A stretch of DNA of 11,424 bases from Bacillota bacterium (lineage in GTDB: Bacteria > Bacillota > Clostridia > Lachnospirales > Lachnospiraceae), in NCBI GenBank assembly GCA_023416695.1, contig JAEZGY010000025.1, positions 1 through 11,424 of the forward strand. Direction: 5' to 3'. A program made the position numbers and the translations under genes. Positions 1 through 6,948 of the stretch are shown one piece after another. Positions within the stretch are counted from its first letter, which is position 1, and every line of letters starts with the position of its first letter. A model generated the notes under the pieces. It was not told the DNA's origin, searched no databases, and saw nothing but the letters and a program-made list of their open reading frames with translations.

Positions 1-70
1 GATACTTATCAAGTCTAAAATATCTTAACTTATCCTTAAAGCTACGAAGAAACGAGTGAATAATATACAT
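1..70 (-). CDS. 5' end of an unidentified gene, cut by the window edge
   Basis: An ATG on the minus strand (68-70) is preceded by GAGGAG with a 6-nt gap, a textbook ribosome binding site. It opens a frame that stays open to the left edge. Only 23 residues are visible, beginning MYIIHSFLRSFK and rich in basic and aromatic residues, which is too little to name a family. The call rests on context: a consensus promoter lies at 122-149, giving a leader of about 45 nt, and palindromic sites flank that promoter. I infer a separately regulated gene, not part of the upstream kinase operon, because a terminator (506-547) separates them. Confidence 0.6.
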   Translation of the reverse strand, partial: MYIIHSFLRSFKDKLRYFRLDKY

Positions 71-99
71 AACTTACTCCTCTTTTCTTGTATTGATTT

Positions 100-115
100 A
101 CCTTGTTTTCAAGGT
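100..115 (-). promoter_or_regulatory. Inverted repeat at the predicted transcription start
   Basis: ACCTTG and CAAGGT form a perfect 6-bp inverted repeat around TTTT. It falls on roughly +1 to +16 of the transcript from the 122-149 promoter, so it could be a repressor operator or a short 5' stem-loop in the leader. No T-run follows, so it is not a terminator. Confidence 0.35.
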
Positions 116-121
116 TACTTC

Positions 122-149
122 ATTATATCATTCCAAAAAACGTTGTCAA
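122..149 (-). promoter_or_regulatory. Sigma-A promoter of the truncated gene at the left edge
   Basis: Read on the minus strand, TTGACA (144-149) is separated by 16 bp from TATAAT (122-127), and the -10 is extended by TGA. Both hexamers are full consensus. The expected start is near 115, about 45 nt before the ATG at 70. Confidence 0.75.
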
Positions 150-152
150 TAA

Positions 153-171
153 TTCCTAAATATTTTAGGAA
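153..171. promoter_or_regulatory. 19-bp palindrome next to the -35 element, candidate operator
   Basis: TTCCTAAA and TTTAGGAA are perfect 8-bp arms around TAT. The centre is at about -47 relative to the predicted start near 115 and directly abuts the -35 hexamer, a position typical of an activator site, although repression by occlusion is also possible. I do not recognise the motif; it is not a Fur, PerR or HrcA box and only loosely resembles a Rex site. Confidence 0.45.
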
Positions 172-505
172 GAAGTACTAGTTACTTATTTGTGTTACAA
201 TTGTAGTATTCTACTTATTTAACAATAATTTTTATAAATTTTTAAAATTTTTGTGCATATTTTATATTGTTAATTTAATAAAGTATTAACGATTTATTAC
301 ATATAATGAATTTGATTTTTTCAGTTATATTAAATTATTATCTTATTTTTTATAACTAGTGTATTAATTATCTGTAAATATAAATTTGTAATCTGTATTT
401 ACAGATAATTTATCTGTTAAAATCAGCACTACTACCTTATATTCAGCTAAAAAGAGTACAAGGTATTTTAGATTTATGTAATATTTTTGCAACATTTCAA
501 GTCAC
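172..505. other. AT-rich gene-free stretch with palindromes
   Basis: No plausible gene is visible on either strand. The stretch contains a 10-bp palindrome TACAATTGTA (196-205), matching the loose TACA-N2-TGTA pattern used by BlaI/CopY-type repressors, and the phased ATCTGT array with a 15-bp inverted repeat at 366-417. The rest is AT-rich sequence without supported signals. It separates the terminator of the kinase operon from the promoter of the left-edge gene. Confidence 0.5.
366..417. repeat. 15-bp inverted repeat within a 21-bp-phased ATCTGT array
   Basis: Positions 366-380 and 396-410 are perfect 15-bp inverted repeats with a 15-nt loop. Independently, ATCTGT occurs in direct orientation at 370-375, 391-396 and 412-417, exactly 21 bp apart, and once inverted (ACAGAT, 401-406). 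The inner part ATCTGTA-TT-TACAGAT (391-406) is a compact dyad. Neither arm is followed by a T-run, so this is not a terminator. A multi-site protein-binding region is the simplest reading, but no regulator can be named. Confidence 0.5.
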
Positions 506-547
506 AAAAAAACTCCCTTTCCAACACAATTTTTGCTTGAAAGAGAG
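506..547 (-). terminator. Rho-independent terminator of the histidine kinase operon
   Basis: On the minus strand, CTCTCTTTC pairs with GAAAGGGAG (one T-G wobble) and is followed directly by seven T residues. The hairpin begins 6 nt after the kinase stop codon. Confidence 0.8.
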
Positions 548-553
548 CCATAT

Positions 554-1768
554 TTAATAGGGCAATTCTATTATAAACTTTGTATTTCCATCTTCACTGA
601 TTGCTGTTATCTCACCATTATGCATTTTAATAATTGATTTTGCAATTGCAAGTCCTAAGCCAGTACCTCCTGTAGCCTCAGACCTAGAGGACTCTACTCT
701 ATAGAACTTATCAAAGATGTATGGCAAATCCTTTTTTGGGATTTCTACGCCATCATTAGTAATCACAATTTTTGCCACATTAGAATAGGCAATTAACTCA
801 ATGCTTATCTTTTCTCCACGTTTTGTATACTTCACTGCATTACTAATCAGGTTTGCTACAGCTCTAGCTAATAGACTGCCATCCGCTTCTATCTCTAACT
901 GCTTCGCCTTAATCAGCAGTTCATAGTCAAGCCCTGAATCTTGAAAACTTGGATAGAATTCTTCCACCATTTGCTCAAGAAGCTTAACCAAATCCAATTT
1001 ACGCTTTAAAACTTTAACTTCCCCAGAAGTAAACTTTGTATAACTAAATAAGTCATCTATCATATTCTCTAAGCGTTTGGATTTTTCATAAGCAATAGAA
1101 AGAAATCTTGTTCTATCCCCTGAATCAGCTTTATCCTCTTTTGCTAAATCAAGATATCCTATAATAGAAGTAAGGGGTGTTCGTAGATCATGGGCTACAT
1201 TGGTTATCAGCTCGTGCTTTAACTCCTCATTTCTTCGCTCATTTTCCATCATATCACTAATATCGCCTGCCATCTTGTTAATAGAGGCAGCAATAACAGC
1301 AAACTCGTCCTCATTTTTCACACGTATTCTAGTGTTAAAATTGCCCCCCGCTATAACCTTAATCCCATCCGATATCTCATATAAATAGTTGGAAAAACGT
1401 CTTGTTAACATTAAGAAGTAGATAACAAACAGTAACATACCAACTACCACACCGATTAGTAAAGTGATGAGAAGATAATCTCTATTAATGCTAAGAACGG
1501 AAGTTAGGGAATGAGTCAAACCAGTTGTTGACGAACCGTCTAGAAAACTAATTTCATTCTCTATGGGCGTATTGGATAAGAGGTTAATAGCCTCAGTCAA
1601 GCTAATCCCACGATCTCCTGCAAGATTCAGCCCTTCAATTAAGATTTTTATATAGTAAATAAGACAATATAGTATAACTTCGGTCACTAAGGTATAAAGA
1701 AGACTCATAATACTATACAATATAATTTCAAATCGAAAACTTTTAAATACACTTCTTCTATTTTTCAA
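554..1768 (-). CDS. HAMP-domain sensor histidine kinase
   Basis: This is the membrane sensor of the two-component system formed with the preceding response regulator. It autophosphorylates a histidine and passes the phosphate to the regulator. With the TTG at 1766-1768 as residue 1, there is a transmembrane helix at about 13-43, a short extracytoplasmic loop of roughly 55 residues, a second helix at about 99-122, a HAMP linker at 123-173, and a HisKA domain with His193 in NVAHDLRTP. The ATPase domain follows with N310 (N box), D339 in NDGVEIP (G1), the F box IFDKFY and GGTGLGLA (G2). All catalytic motifs are intact. The frame could start at an ATG ending at 1810 (418 aa), but that overlaps the regulator by 53 bp with only a weak GGA upstream; the TTG follows GGGGAGTGGG and overlaps by 11 bp. 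The small sensor loop gives no ligand. It resembles VanS-like kinases in architecture only. Confidence 0.93.
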   Translation of the reverse strand: MKNRRSVFKSFRFEIILYSIMSLLYTLVTEVILYCLIYYIKILIEGLNLAGDRGISLTEAINLLSNTPIENEISFLDGSSTTGLTHSLTSVLSINRDYLLITLLIGVVVGMLLFVIYFLMLTRRFSNYLYEISDGIKVIAGGNFNTRIRVKNEDEFAVIAASINKMAGDISDMMENERRNEELKHELITNVAHDLRTPLTSIIGYLDLAKEDKADSGDRTRFLSIAYEKSKRLENMIDDLFSYTKFTSGEVKVLKRKLDLVKLLEQMVEEFYPSFQDSGLDYELLIKAKQLEIEADGSLLARAVANLISNAVKYTKRGEKISIELIAYSNVAKIVITNDGVEIPKKDLPYIFDKFYRVESSRSEATGGTGLGLAIAKSIIKMHNGEITAISEDGNTKFIIELPY

Positions 1769-2462
1769 TCTTGTATCCCACTCCCCATACTGTCCGTATG
1801 ATTTCAGCATTTCTAGGATCCATCTCTATCTTTTCTCGTAAACGTCTGATATGTACCATAACAGTATTATTGGCTTCAAACATTTTTTCATTCCATACCG
1901 ATTCAAAGATCTCCTCTGTGCTAAATACCTTTCCCAAATTTGTGGCTAATAGGTATAAAATATCAAATTCAATTGGCGTAAGCTTAACTTCCTTATCATA
2001 CGCAATGACACGATGTGCCTCTTTGTTAATGGTAATGTGTTCAATATTAATATCCTTGTCCTCATTGACCACCTCATGTGTAGCTGGATTTAGTTTGATA
2101 TAGCGTCTTAATTGGGATTTCACCCGGGCTGTTAGCTCTAATGGATTAAATGGTTTAATAACGTAATCATCAGCGCCAGCCCCTAATCCTTTAATTTTAT
2201 CCAAGTCGGAAGATTTTGCGCTTAGAAAGATAATTGGAATCATACTTTTCTTACGAATTCTCCTACACAATTCTAACCCATCCATCCCTGGCATCATAAT
2301 ATCCAATATTGCCAGTTTAATGTTCTGATTCTCTAAGATCTTTATCCCCTCTTCTGCACTATTTGCAATAAAAACCTGATAACCATCTGACACTAAATGT
2401 ATCTCAACTAGTTGTGCTATCTCCTTATCGTCATCCACTACTAAAATTCCCATATTATCCAT
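1758..2462 (-). CDS. OmpR/PhoB-family response regulator
   Basis: This is the DNA-binding partner of the downstream kinase, whose frame overlaps its 3' end, indicating translational coupling. From the ATG at 2460-2462 the protein is 234 aa. The receiver domain (about 4-117) has the acidic pocket D10-D12, phospho-acceptor D54 in AILDIMMPGMDG, S81 at the switch position and K103 in VIKPF. The C-terminal winged helix (about 135-234) shows LTPIEFDILYLL, a recognition helix around NTVMVHIRRLREKI and the closing RTVWGVGYKI hairpin. The frame opens upstream at a GTG (2474) without a ribosome binding site; the chosen ATG follows GTGGGGTGG. It belongs to the class of VanR/PhoP-like activators. Target promoters are not evident, although the phased repeats at 366-417 could be tested. 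Confidence 0.95.
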   Translation of the reverse strand: MDNMGILVVDDDKEIAQLVEIHLVSDGYQVFIANSAEEGIKILENQNIKLAILDIMMPGMDGLELCRRIRKKSMIPIIFLSAKSSDLDKIKGLGAGADDYVIKPFNPLELTARVKSQLRRYIKLNPATHEVVNEDKDINIEHITINKEAHRVIAYDKEVKLTPIEFDILYLLATNLGKVFSTEEIFESVWNEKMFEANNTVMVHIRRLREKIEMDPRNAEIIRTVWGVGYKIEK

Positions 2463-2495
2463 AATCCACCCCACTCATCAGTATTTATGATTGCT

Positions 2496-2825
2496 TTATA
2501 TACTTACTCCTATCATATATAAAAGAAATAGACCTAAGAAAAGAAATCCATTAATGAATGCCCCTAAAACCGGGAACACACGAAATACATCCTTTTTACG
2601 CATTGAGAAAATGGATATTACAAAAGCAGCCAATGCCAGTAACATTACCCAAAAGCTTATAATTCCTAGAATAAGTGGACCATCTCCCCCTGACTTACTA
2701 GAATAAAAGCTGAGTACACATATCGTTATAAAGATAATGACACCTATAATAACCGCTAAAATAGCTTCCACTGGATGCTTTTTATTGGTAAACATATAGC
2801 TACCTTTTTTCTTTTGATACTCCAT
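2496..2825 (-). CDS. Small three-helix membrane protein, probably DUF6142-like
   Basis: This is a 109-aa hydrophobic protein with predicted helices at about 20-41, 50-74 and 85-105 and a basic N terminus containing FTNKKH. The FT-(N/D)-KKH start followed by a hydrophobic stretch resembles DUF6142 proteins of Lachnospiraceae, but I make that assignment from memory of the family pattern. No catalytic motif is visible. The chosen ATG (2823-2825) follows AAAGGAG at a long spacing and overlaps vanZ by 26 nt. An internal ATG (2793-2795), preceded by AAAGG and lying 4 nt after the vanZ stop, is an equally good start and would give 99 aa. It sits between vanZ and the two-component genes in the same operon, 33 nt before the regulator. 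Function is unknown; an envelope role is inferred. Confidence 0.75.
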   Translation of the reverse strand: MEYQKKKGSYMFTNKKHPVEAILAVIIGVIIFITICVLSFYSSKSGGDGPLILGIISFWVMLLALAAFVISIFSMRKKDVFRVFPVLGAFINGFLFLGLFLLYMIGVSI

Positions 2826-3288
2826 GCTTTACAAATCTCCTTTTCCATATAAAATAACAGATACGATAAATAATGTATCCAAGGATTCCTCCAATGGTAT
2901 TTAAAATGATATCATCTATATCATAGCTTCCGACTCTTGTTATGAGCTGTATTAACTCTATAAACAAAGAAAACTCAAAACTGACAAGGGTTACATAAAG
3001 TATTCCCCTCTTCTTGTTATTAAGCACCGGAAGTAAAAAGCCAAATGGACAAAAGGCAAAAATATTGCCTGCGATATTTACCATAAAACTTTCAACACCA
3101 ATGATTTCTCTATATTTGATAAATCTTGTTATCTCATGAAACGGAATAATATTATAGCTATAGTCTTGTCGAGATGTCGTTCTTCCAAACTTATCTGAGA
3201 AAAATAAAAAATAAAATAATAGTATTATATATATAATAAAGCACACTTCTAGCAGTAGCTTCGTCCTTTTTCTTGCCTTGTTAGTCAA
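2800..3288 (-). CDS. VanZ-family membrane protein
   Basis: VanZ-like proteins are small integral membrane proteins; the founding member gives low-level teicoplanin resistance, but most chromosomal homologues have no known function. From the TTG at 3286-3288 the protein is 162 aa with about four hydrophobic segments (12-30, 69-88, 95-116, 127-147). Family hallmarks are NIIPF (46-50), NIAGNIFAFCPFGFLLP (71-87), ELIQ (111-114), and D123 with DDIILNTIGG just before the last helix. The frame can be read from a GTG at 3336, but that has no ribosome binding site. The TTG follows GGAG with an 8-nt gap and begins at the basic TNKARKRTK lead-in expected before the first helix. No vanHAX genes are present, so a glycopeptide resistance label is not justified. 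Confidence 0.9.
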   Translation of the reverse strand: MTNKARKRTKLLLEVCFIIYIILLFYFLFFSDKFGRTTSRQDYSYNIIPFHEITRFIKYREIIGVESFMVNIAGNIFAFCPFGFLLPVLNNKKRGILYVTLVSFEFSLFIELIQLITRVGSYDIDDIILNTIGGILGYIIYRICYFIWKRRFVKHGVSKEKR

Positions 3289-3348
3289 AATATTCACTCC
3301 ATAAAAATCACAATTCACAAAGACGTCATAAATCACCTGCTACTAAAC

Positions 3349-4398
3349 TTACATTTTTGCCAATCTATATTTTACTGGATATTCATCCTCAATAGTGACA
3401 ACTTGTCCTTTTTGCACAAGTTCCTTCATGATTTCTTCTAAATTCAATCGATTAATAGTACCTAATTCCCTATGCTTATTAAGCATCTCTAGCATACTGA
3501 CTGGTTCTGTCTCACTCAAAAGACATTCTATCAGCTTCATCTTGTTCTCTTCTCTGTAATAGGATACAGTCTTAGCTATATCATCTGCCTCCTGCTTATC
3601 AACCTTAATTTGAGATAGGGCTTGTTTCTTCGGTGGCTCAGTTATTTTCATCACTTTCTCTTTATCATGCTCCAAAAGAGCCTGCTTTTCCTTTTGAATA
3701 TCTCTAGTAATATTCCAACCTAAGTTAATTCTATAGTAATCTAGAGAACCCTCCATTGCAATAACAATAATTCTCTTAATTAATAATTGATCAATAGCCT
3801 CTAAAACAATCTTTCTTACTCTTCCATGACGTATACAAAAATGTATGATACTATCCTGATGCTTTATAGATCCATTGTCTCTTATCATATAACGTATAAT
3901 ATCTAGCTCACATTCTCTAGTTGCAGAGATATTTTTATTTGAGGAACATGCTTCTACATAGGCCTTATAATTGCCTACAATCCTATCATATTGCATAATA
4001 CCACGTTCTGTACGCCGATCTCTCTGCCATTGCTTCTCTGCCTTTTCTAGCGTATCTACTACACTAGAATTATCTATCATAGTACGTTCTTTTGTTAGTG
4101 GCTCTTCACTGAATCTATTGCTAAAATCAATCCAATCTTCTAATTCAGTAGCGGATAGATGGGTGTTCACCTGCTTCAAAGTCTTTTTTCTTTTAAAAGA
4201 GGTAAAACACCCTCGTCTACCAAGCGCTACGATTACAAGCACTAGAAGGAATATACTCTCACTAATAGTAAAAACCATTAGTGCCCATGTTGTATGCAGT
4301 ATAACAGCGGTAATTATAAAACAAATTAAAATAATACTTTCTAGGATGATAACTCCATAGAGGAATCTCCTGTCCATCCCATATTTGTTTCCCCTCAT
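3349..4398 (-). CDS. Unrecognised membrane protein with two winged-helix-like cytoplasmic segments
   Basis: I do not recognise this 349-aa protein as a named family. Two transmembrane helices (about 11-34 and 37-60) form an N-terminal hairpin, followed by a basic stretch (61-74) expected to be cytoplasmic and a long soluble region. Two parts of that region have the helix-helix-helix-hairpin rhythm of winged helices: 161-226 (CELDIIRYM, then a helix ending LLIKRI, then a strand pair VIAMEGSLDYYRIN) and 284-348 (KMKLIECLL, helices ending ELVQKG, then QVVTIEDEYPVKYRL). A charged linker (about 230-280) separates them. If correct, this would be a membrane-tethered DNA- or protein-binding factor. 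The ATG follows GGGAG at 5 nt. It is the first gene after a good promoter and leads the operon with vanZ and the two-component system. The winged-helix reading is inference. Confidence 0.75.
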   Translation of the reverse strand: MRGNKYGMDRRFLYGVIILESIILICFIITAVILHTTWALMVFTISESIFLLVLVIVALGRRGCFTSFKRKKTLKQVNTHLSATELEDWIDFSNRFSEEPLTKERTMIDNSSVVDTLEKAEKQWQRDRRTERGIMQYDRIVGNYKAYVEACSSNKNISATRECELDIIRYMIRDNGSIKHQDSIIHFCIRHGRVRKIVLEAIDQLLIKRIIVIAMEGSLDYYRINLGWNITRDIQKEKQALLEHDKEKVMKITEPPKKQALSQIKVDKQEADDIAKTVSYYREENKMKLIECLLSETEPVSMLEMLNKHRELGTINRLNLEEIMKELVQKGQVVTIEDEYPVKYRLAKM

Positions 4399-4431
4399 TT
4401 ATACTCCCACCTTATTATATAATAGAACCCC

Positions 4432-4459
4432 ATTATACCATGATTTACAAATATTTCAA
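4432..4459 (-). promoter_or_regulatory. Extended -10 promoter for the five-gene vanZ/two-component operon
   Basis: On the minus strand TTGAAA (4454-4459) stands 16 bp before TATAAT (4432-4437), which is extended by TGG. The expected start is near 4425, about 27 nt before the ATG at 4398. It lies just past the pheT stop codon (4486). Confidence 0.7.
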
Positions 4460-4485
4460 ACAGCTAATAAATATGCTTTAAATAA

Positions 4486-6924
4486 TTATTTTCTCTGCTC
4501 AATTCCTGCTGCTTCTAATGCTTTTATTATTTTATCCATAACTGGAGTAACATCCTTATCCTCTAGTGTTCTATCCTTTGCCTTAAAGCTGATAGTATAT
4601 GCAACTGATTTATAGCCTTCAAGAATCTGACTACCCTCATAAACGTCAAATAAATGATAGCTATCAAGGAATTGTCCACCATTCTTACGAATAATTGCCT
4701 CGATATCCCCAACCATAACCTCTTTTTTCACCATTAAGCTAATATCTCGGGTAACAGATGGGAACTTGGTAACGCCTTCATACTTTCTGTCAAATGTAGC
4801 TCTCTCCACAACCTGAGGCATATCAAGAACTGCTACATAAGCGCGATCTCCTATAGAGTAGTTATCAAGTACCTTAGGATGAACCTCTCCCATATAACCA
4901 AGCTCTATTCCATCATAAATGATGGTGGCCTGACGTCCAGGATGTAAGAAGTTCTTTCCGGCCTTTGGATTATAAGTCACCATTTGCTTCATTCCAACCT
5001 TCATAAGGAATTCTTCCACAACCCCCTTTAGGTCGAAGAAATCCCCTTGTCCATACATTCCAAGGCTAAACTGCATTCTTTCATCAGGAAGTTCTGTCAA
5101 AGGAAGGGCTTTTGGTAAATAGATATTAGCAATCTCATAGAGACGAACATCTTTATTTCTGTGATTATAATTGGTGCTAAGAGAAGTTAACATACCGTTT
5201 AGTGGAAGGGTTCTCATAATGGAATAGTCCTCACCTAATGGGTTACTAATGGTAACTGTTTCTCTTAACTTGTCCTCTTTATCAATTAGTAGCTTATCAA
5301 ACACTTTTGGGCTTTCAAAAGAGTAGTTCATACTTTCATTAAACCCAAACTGCTCTGCTACATCTCTTGCTACATTTTCAACACGTTGTTTAAAGGATAA
5401 CTTACCTGCCATAGCCTCTCCAGATGGAAGAGTCACAGGAATCTTATCATAACCGAAAAATCTTGCCACCTCTTCTGCAAGATCAGCCATGCATTCTAAA
5501 TCCTGCCTCCAGGTTGGTACAATCACTTCTGAAGTGGTTTCATCATAGCTCAAATCAATTTTCTTAAAATAAGCAATCATTTGCTCCTCGGAAATGTCGG
5601 TACCTAGTAATTTATTGATCTTATCTGGACAGAAAGCCACTCTCTTAGGTTCTCTCTTTTCTGGATATACGTCTACCATTCCACCAACTACTTCACCACA
5701 ACCAAGCTCTACAATCAGCTGACAAGCGCGGTTAATTGCTTCCTTCGCTGTATTAGGATCAAGTCCCTTTTCGAACTTCGCAGAAGCGTCTGTTCTTAAA
5801 CCAAGCTTTTTACTGGAAATACGAATATTGGTACCATCAAAGCAAGCTGCCTCAAATAATACTGTTTTAACGTCATCAGTAATTTTGGAATTCTCTCCAC
5901 CCATGATTCCAGCAATACCAACTGGCTTATCTGCATCACAAATCATAAGGATGGAAGAATCAATGTTCCTCTCCTGTTCATCTAAAGTAGTAAAGATCTC
6001 TGAATCCTTACCACGACGAACAACTATCTTCTTCCCAGCAATGGTATCCAAGTCATAAGCATGCATAGGCTGACCAAACTCTTCCATTACGTAATTTGTA
6101 ATATCCACTAGATTATTAATCGGACGGATACCACAGGCTGCCAATCTCTTTTGCATCCAAACTGGGGATGGTCCAATCTTAATATTCTTTACAACACGAC
6201 CAATATATCTTGGGCAAAGATCTGTAGCCTCTACCTCTACAGAGATATAGTCAGAAGCCTTTTCATCATTTTCTTTCACTGTAACTACTGGAGGATGAAA
6301 CTCTTTATTAAAGGTAGCAGCTGCCTCTCTAGCAAGACCAATAATACTGAAGCAGTCTACACGATTGGAAGTAATCTCATACTCGAAAACAACATCTTTA
6401 AATCCAAGTACCTCTGCTGCGTTGGCACCGATTTCCACATCTTTATATGCCTCATTGTCGCTAAGGATATAGATTCCTCTATCAGGAGCGTCTGGATAAT
6501 AATCCTTGGAAGAGCCAAGTTCTTCGATGGAGCACATCATGCCAAAAGACTCAATCCCTCTAAGCTTACCCTTCTTAATCTTGGTACCACCTGGAACCTT
6601 ATTACCATCATGATCAGTAGCAACACGTCCACCATCTAAAACAACAGGAATCACATCTCCCTCTTTTACGTTAGGAGCACCAGTAACAATCTGAACTACT
6701 TCTCCGTCTTTACTTACTTGCACCTGACAAACAATTAATTTATCTGCATCTGGATGCTTCTCTATCTTTAAAATCTTACCTACTACAATCTTTTCTAAAT
6801 TCTCATCTAATTGTTCAAAGCCTTCTACTTTAGAGCCTGACATTGTCATTGCATCTGTATATTCCTGTGCAGTTACGTTTAAATCAGGTACATAGGCTTT
6901 AATCCATGATATAGGTGTATTCAT
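4486..6924 (-). CDS. pheT: Phenylalanyl-tRNA synthetase beta subunit
   Basis: This is the large subunit of the cytoplasmic alpha2-beta2 enzyme that attaches phenylalanine to tRNA-Phe; the beta chain binds tRNA and hydrolyses Tyr-tRNA-Phe. The 812-aa length is normal for the bacterial form. In order: an N-terminal OB-fold tRNA-binding domain (about 40-150, with EKHPDADKL, QIVTGAPNV and GIESFGMMCS), the B3/B4 editing module starting near EITSNRVDCFSIIGLAREA (183-201), B5 (about 405-475), a catalytic-like core (about 480-700, with ISNPLGEDYSIMRT), and the C-terminal ferredoxin-fold anticodon-binding domain (about 719-811, starting FPSVTRDISLMV). The frame extends to a TTG at 6939, but the ATG at 6922-6924 has GGAGG 8 nt upstream and matches the usual N terminus. 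It lies 24 nt after pheS in one operon. No terminator follows the stop. Confidence 0.98.
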   Translation of the reverse strand: MNTPISWIKAYVPDLNVTAQEYTDAMTMSGSKVEGFEQLDENLEKIVVGKILKIEKHPDADKLIVCQVQVSKDGEVVQIVTGAPNVKEGDVIPVVLDGGRVATDHDGNKVPGGTKIKKGKLRGIESFGMMCSIEELGSSKDYYPDAPDRGIYILSDNEAYKDVEIGANAAEVLGFKDVVFEYEITSNRVDCFSIIGLAREAAATFNKEFHPPVVTVKENDEKASDYISVEVEATDLCPRYIGRVVKNIKIGPSPVWMQKRLAACGIRPINNLVDITNYVMEEFGQPMHAYDLDTIAGKKIVVRRGKDSEIFTTLDEQERNIDSSILMICDADKPVGIAGIMGGENSKITDDVKTVLFEAACFDGTNIRISSKKLGLRTDASAKFEKGLDPNTAKEAINRACQLIVELGCGEVVGGMVDVYPEKREPKRVAFCPDKINKLLGTDISEEQMIAYFKKIDLSYDETTSEVIVPTWRQDLECMADLAEEVARFFGYDKIPVTLPSGEAMAGKLSFKQRVENVARDVAEQFGFNESMNYSFESPKVFDKLLIDKEDKLRETVTISNPLGEDYSIMRTLPLNGMLTSLSTNYNHRNKDVRLYEIANIYLPKALPLTELPDERMQFSLGMYGQGDFFDLKGVVEEFLMKVGMKQMVTYNPKAGKNFLHPGRQATIIYDGIELGYMGEVHPKVLDNYSIGDRAYVAVLDMPQVVERATFDRKYEGVTKFPSVTRDISLMVKKEVMVGDIEAIIRKNGGQFLDSYHLFDVYEGSQILEGYKSVAYTISFKAKDRTLEDKDVTPVMDKIIKALEAAGIEQRK

Positions 6925-6948
6925 TCTTCCTACCTCCAATTATTCTGA

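Noticed and set aside
391..406. LexA (SOS) box because of CTGT and ACAG half sites
   Set aside because: The half sites are separated by 4 nt, not the 8 nt of the enterobacterial LexA box, and Gram-positive LexA uses a different (GAAC/GTTC) motif.
366..410. 15-bp inverted repeat as a transcription terminator
   Set aside because: It is AT-rich with a 15-nt loop and no T-run on either strand, and a proper terminator already exists at 506-547.
554..3288. Glycopeptide resistance (van) cluster
   Set aside because: VanZ and an OmpR-type two-component pair are present, but there is no ligase, dehydrogenase or dipeptidase gene, and VanZ homologues are common in Clostridia without resistance.
4480..4491. 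AAATAATTATTT palindrome at the pheT stop as a terminator
   Set aside because: It contains only A-T pairs, has no loop and no following T-run, so it cannot form a stable terminator hairpin.
6151..6639. Plus-strand 162-codon open frame inside pheT
   Set aside because: It is antisense to a well-supported, fully conserved pheT coding region and has no recognisable protein features.
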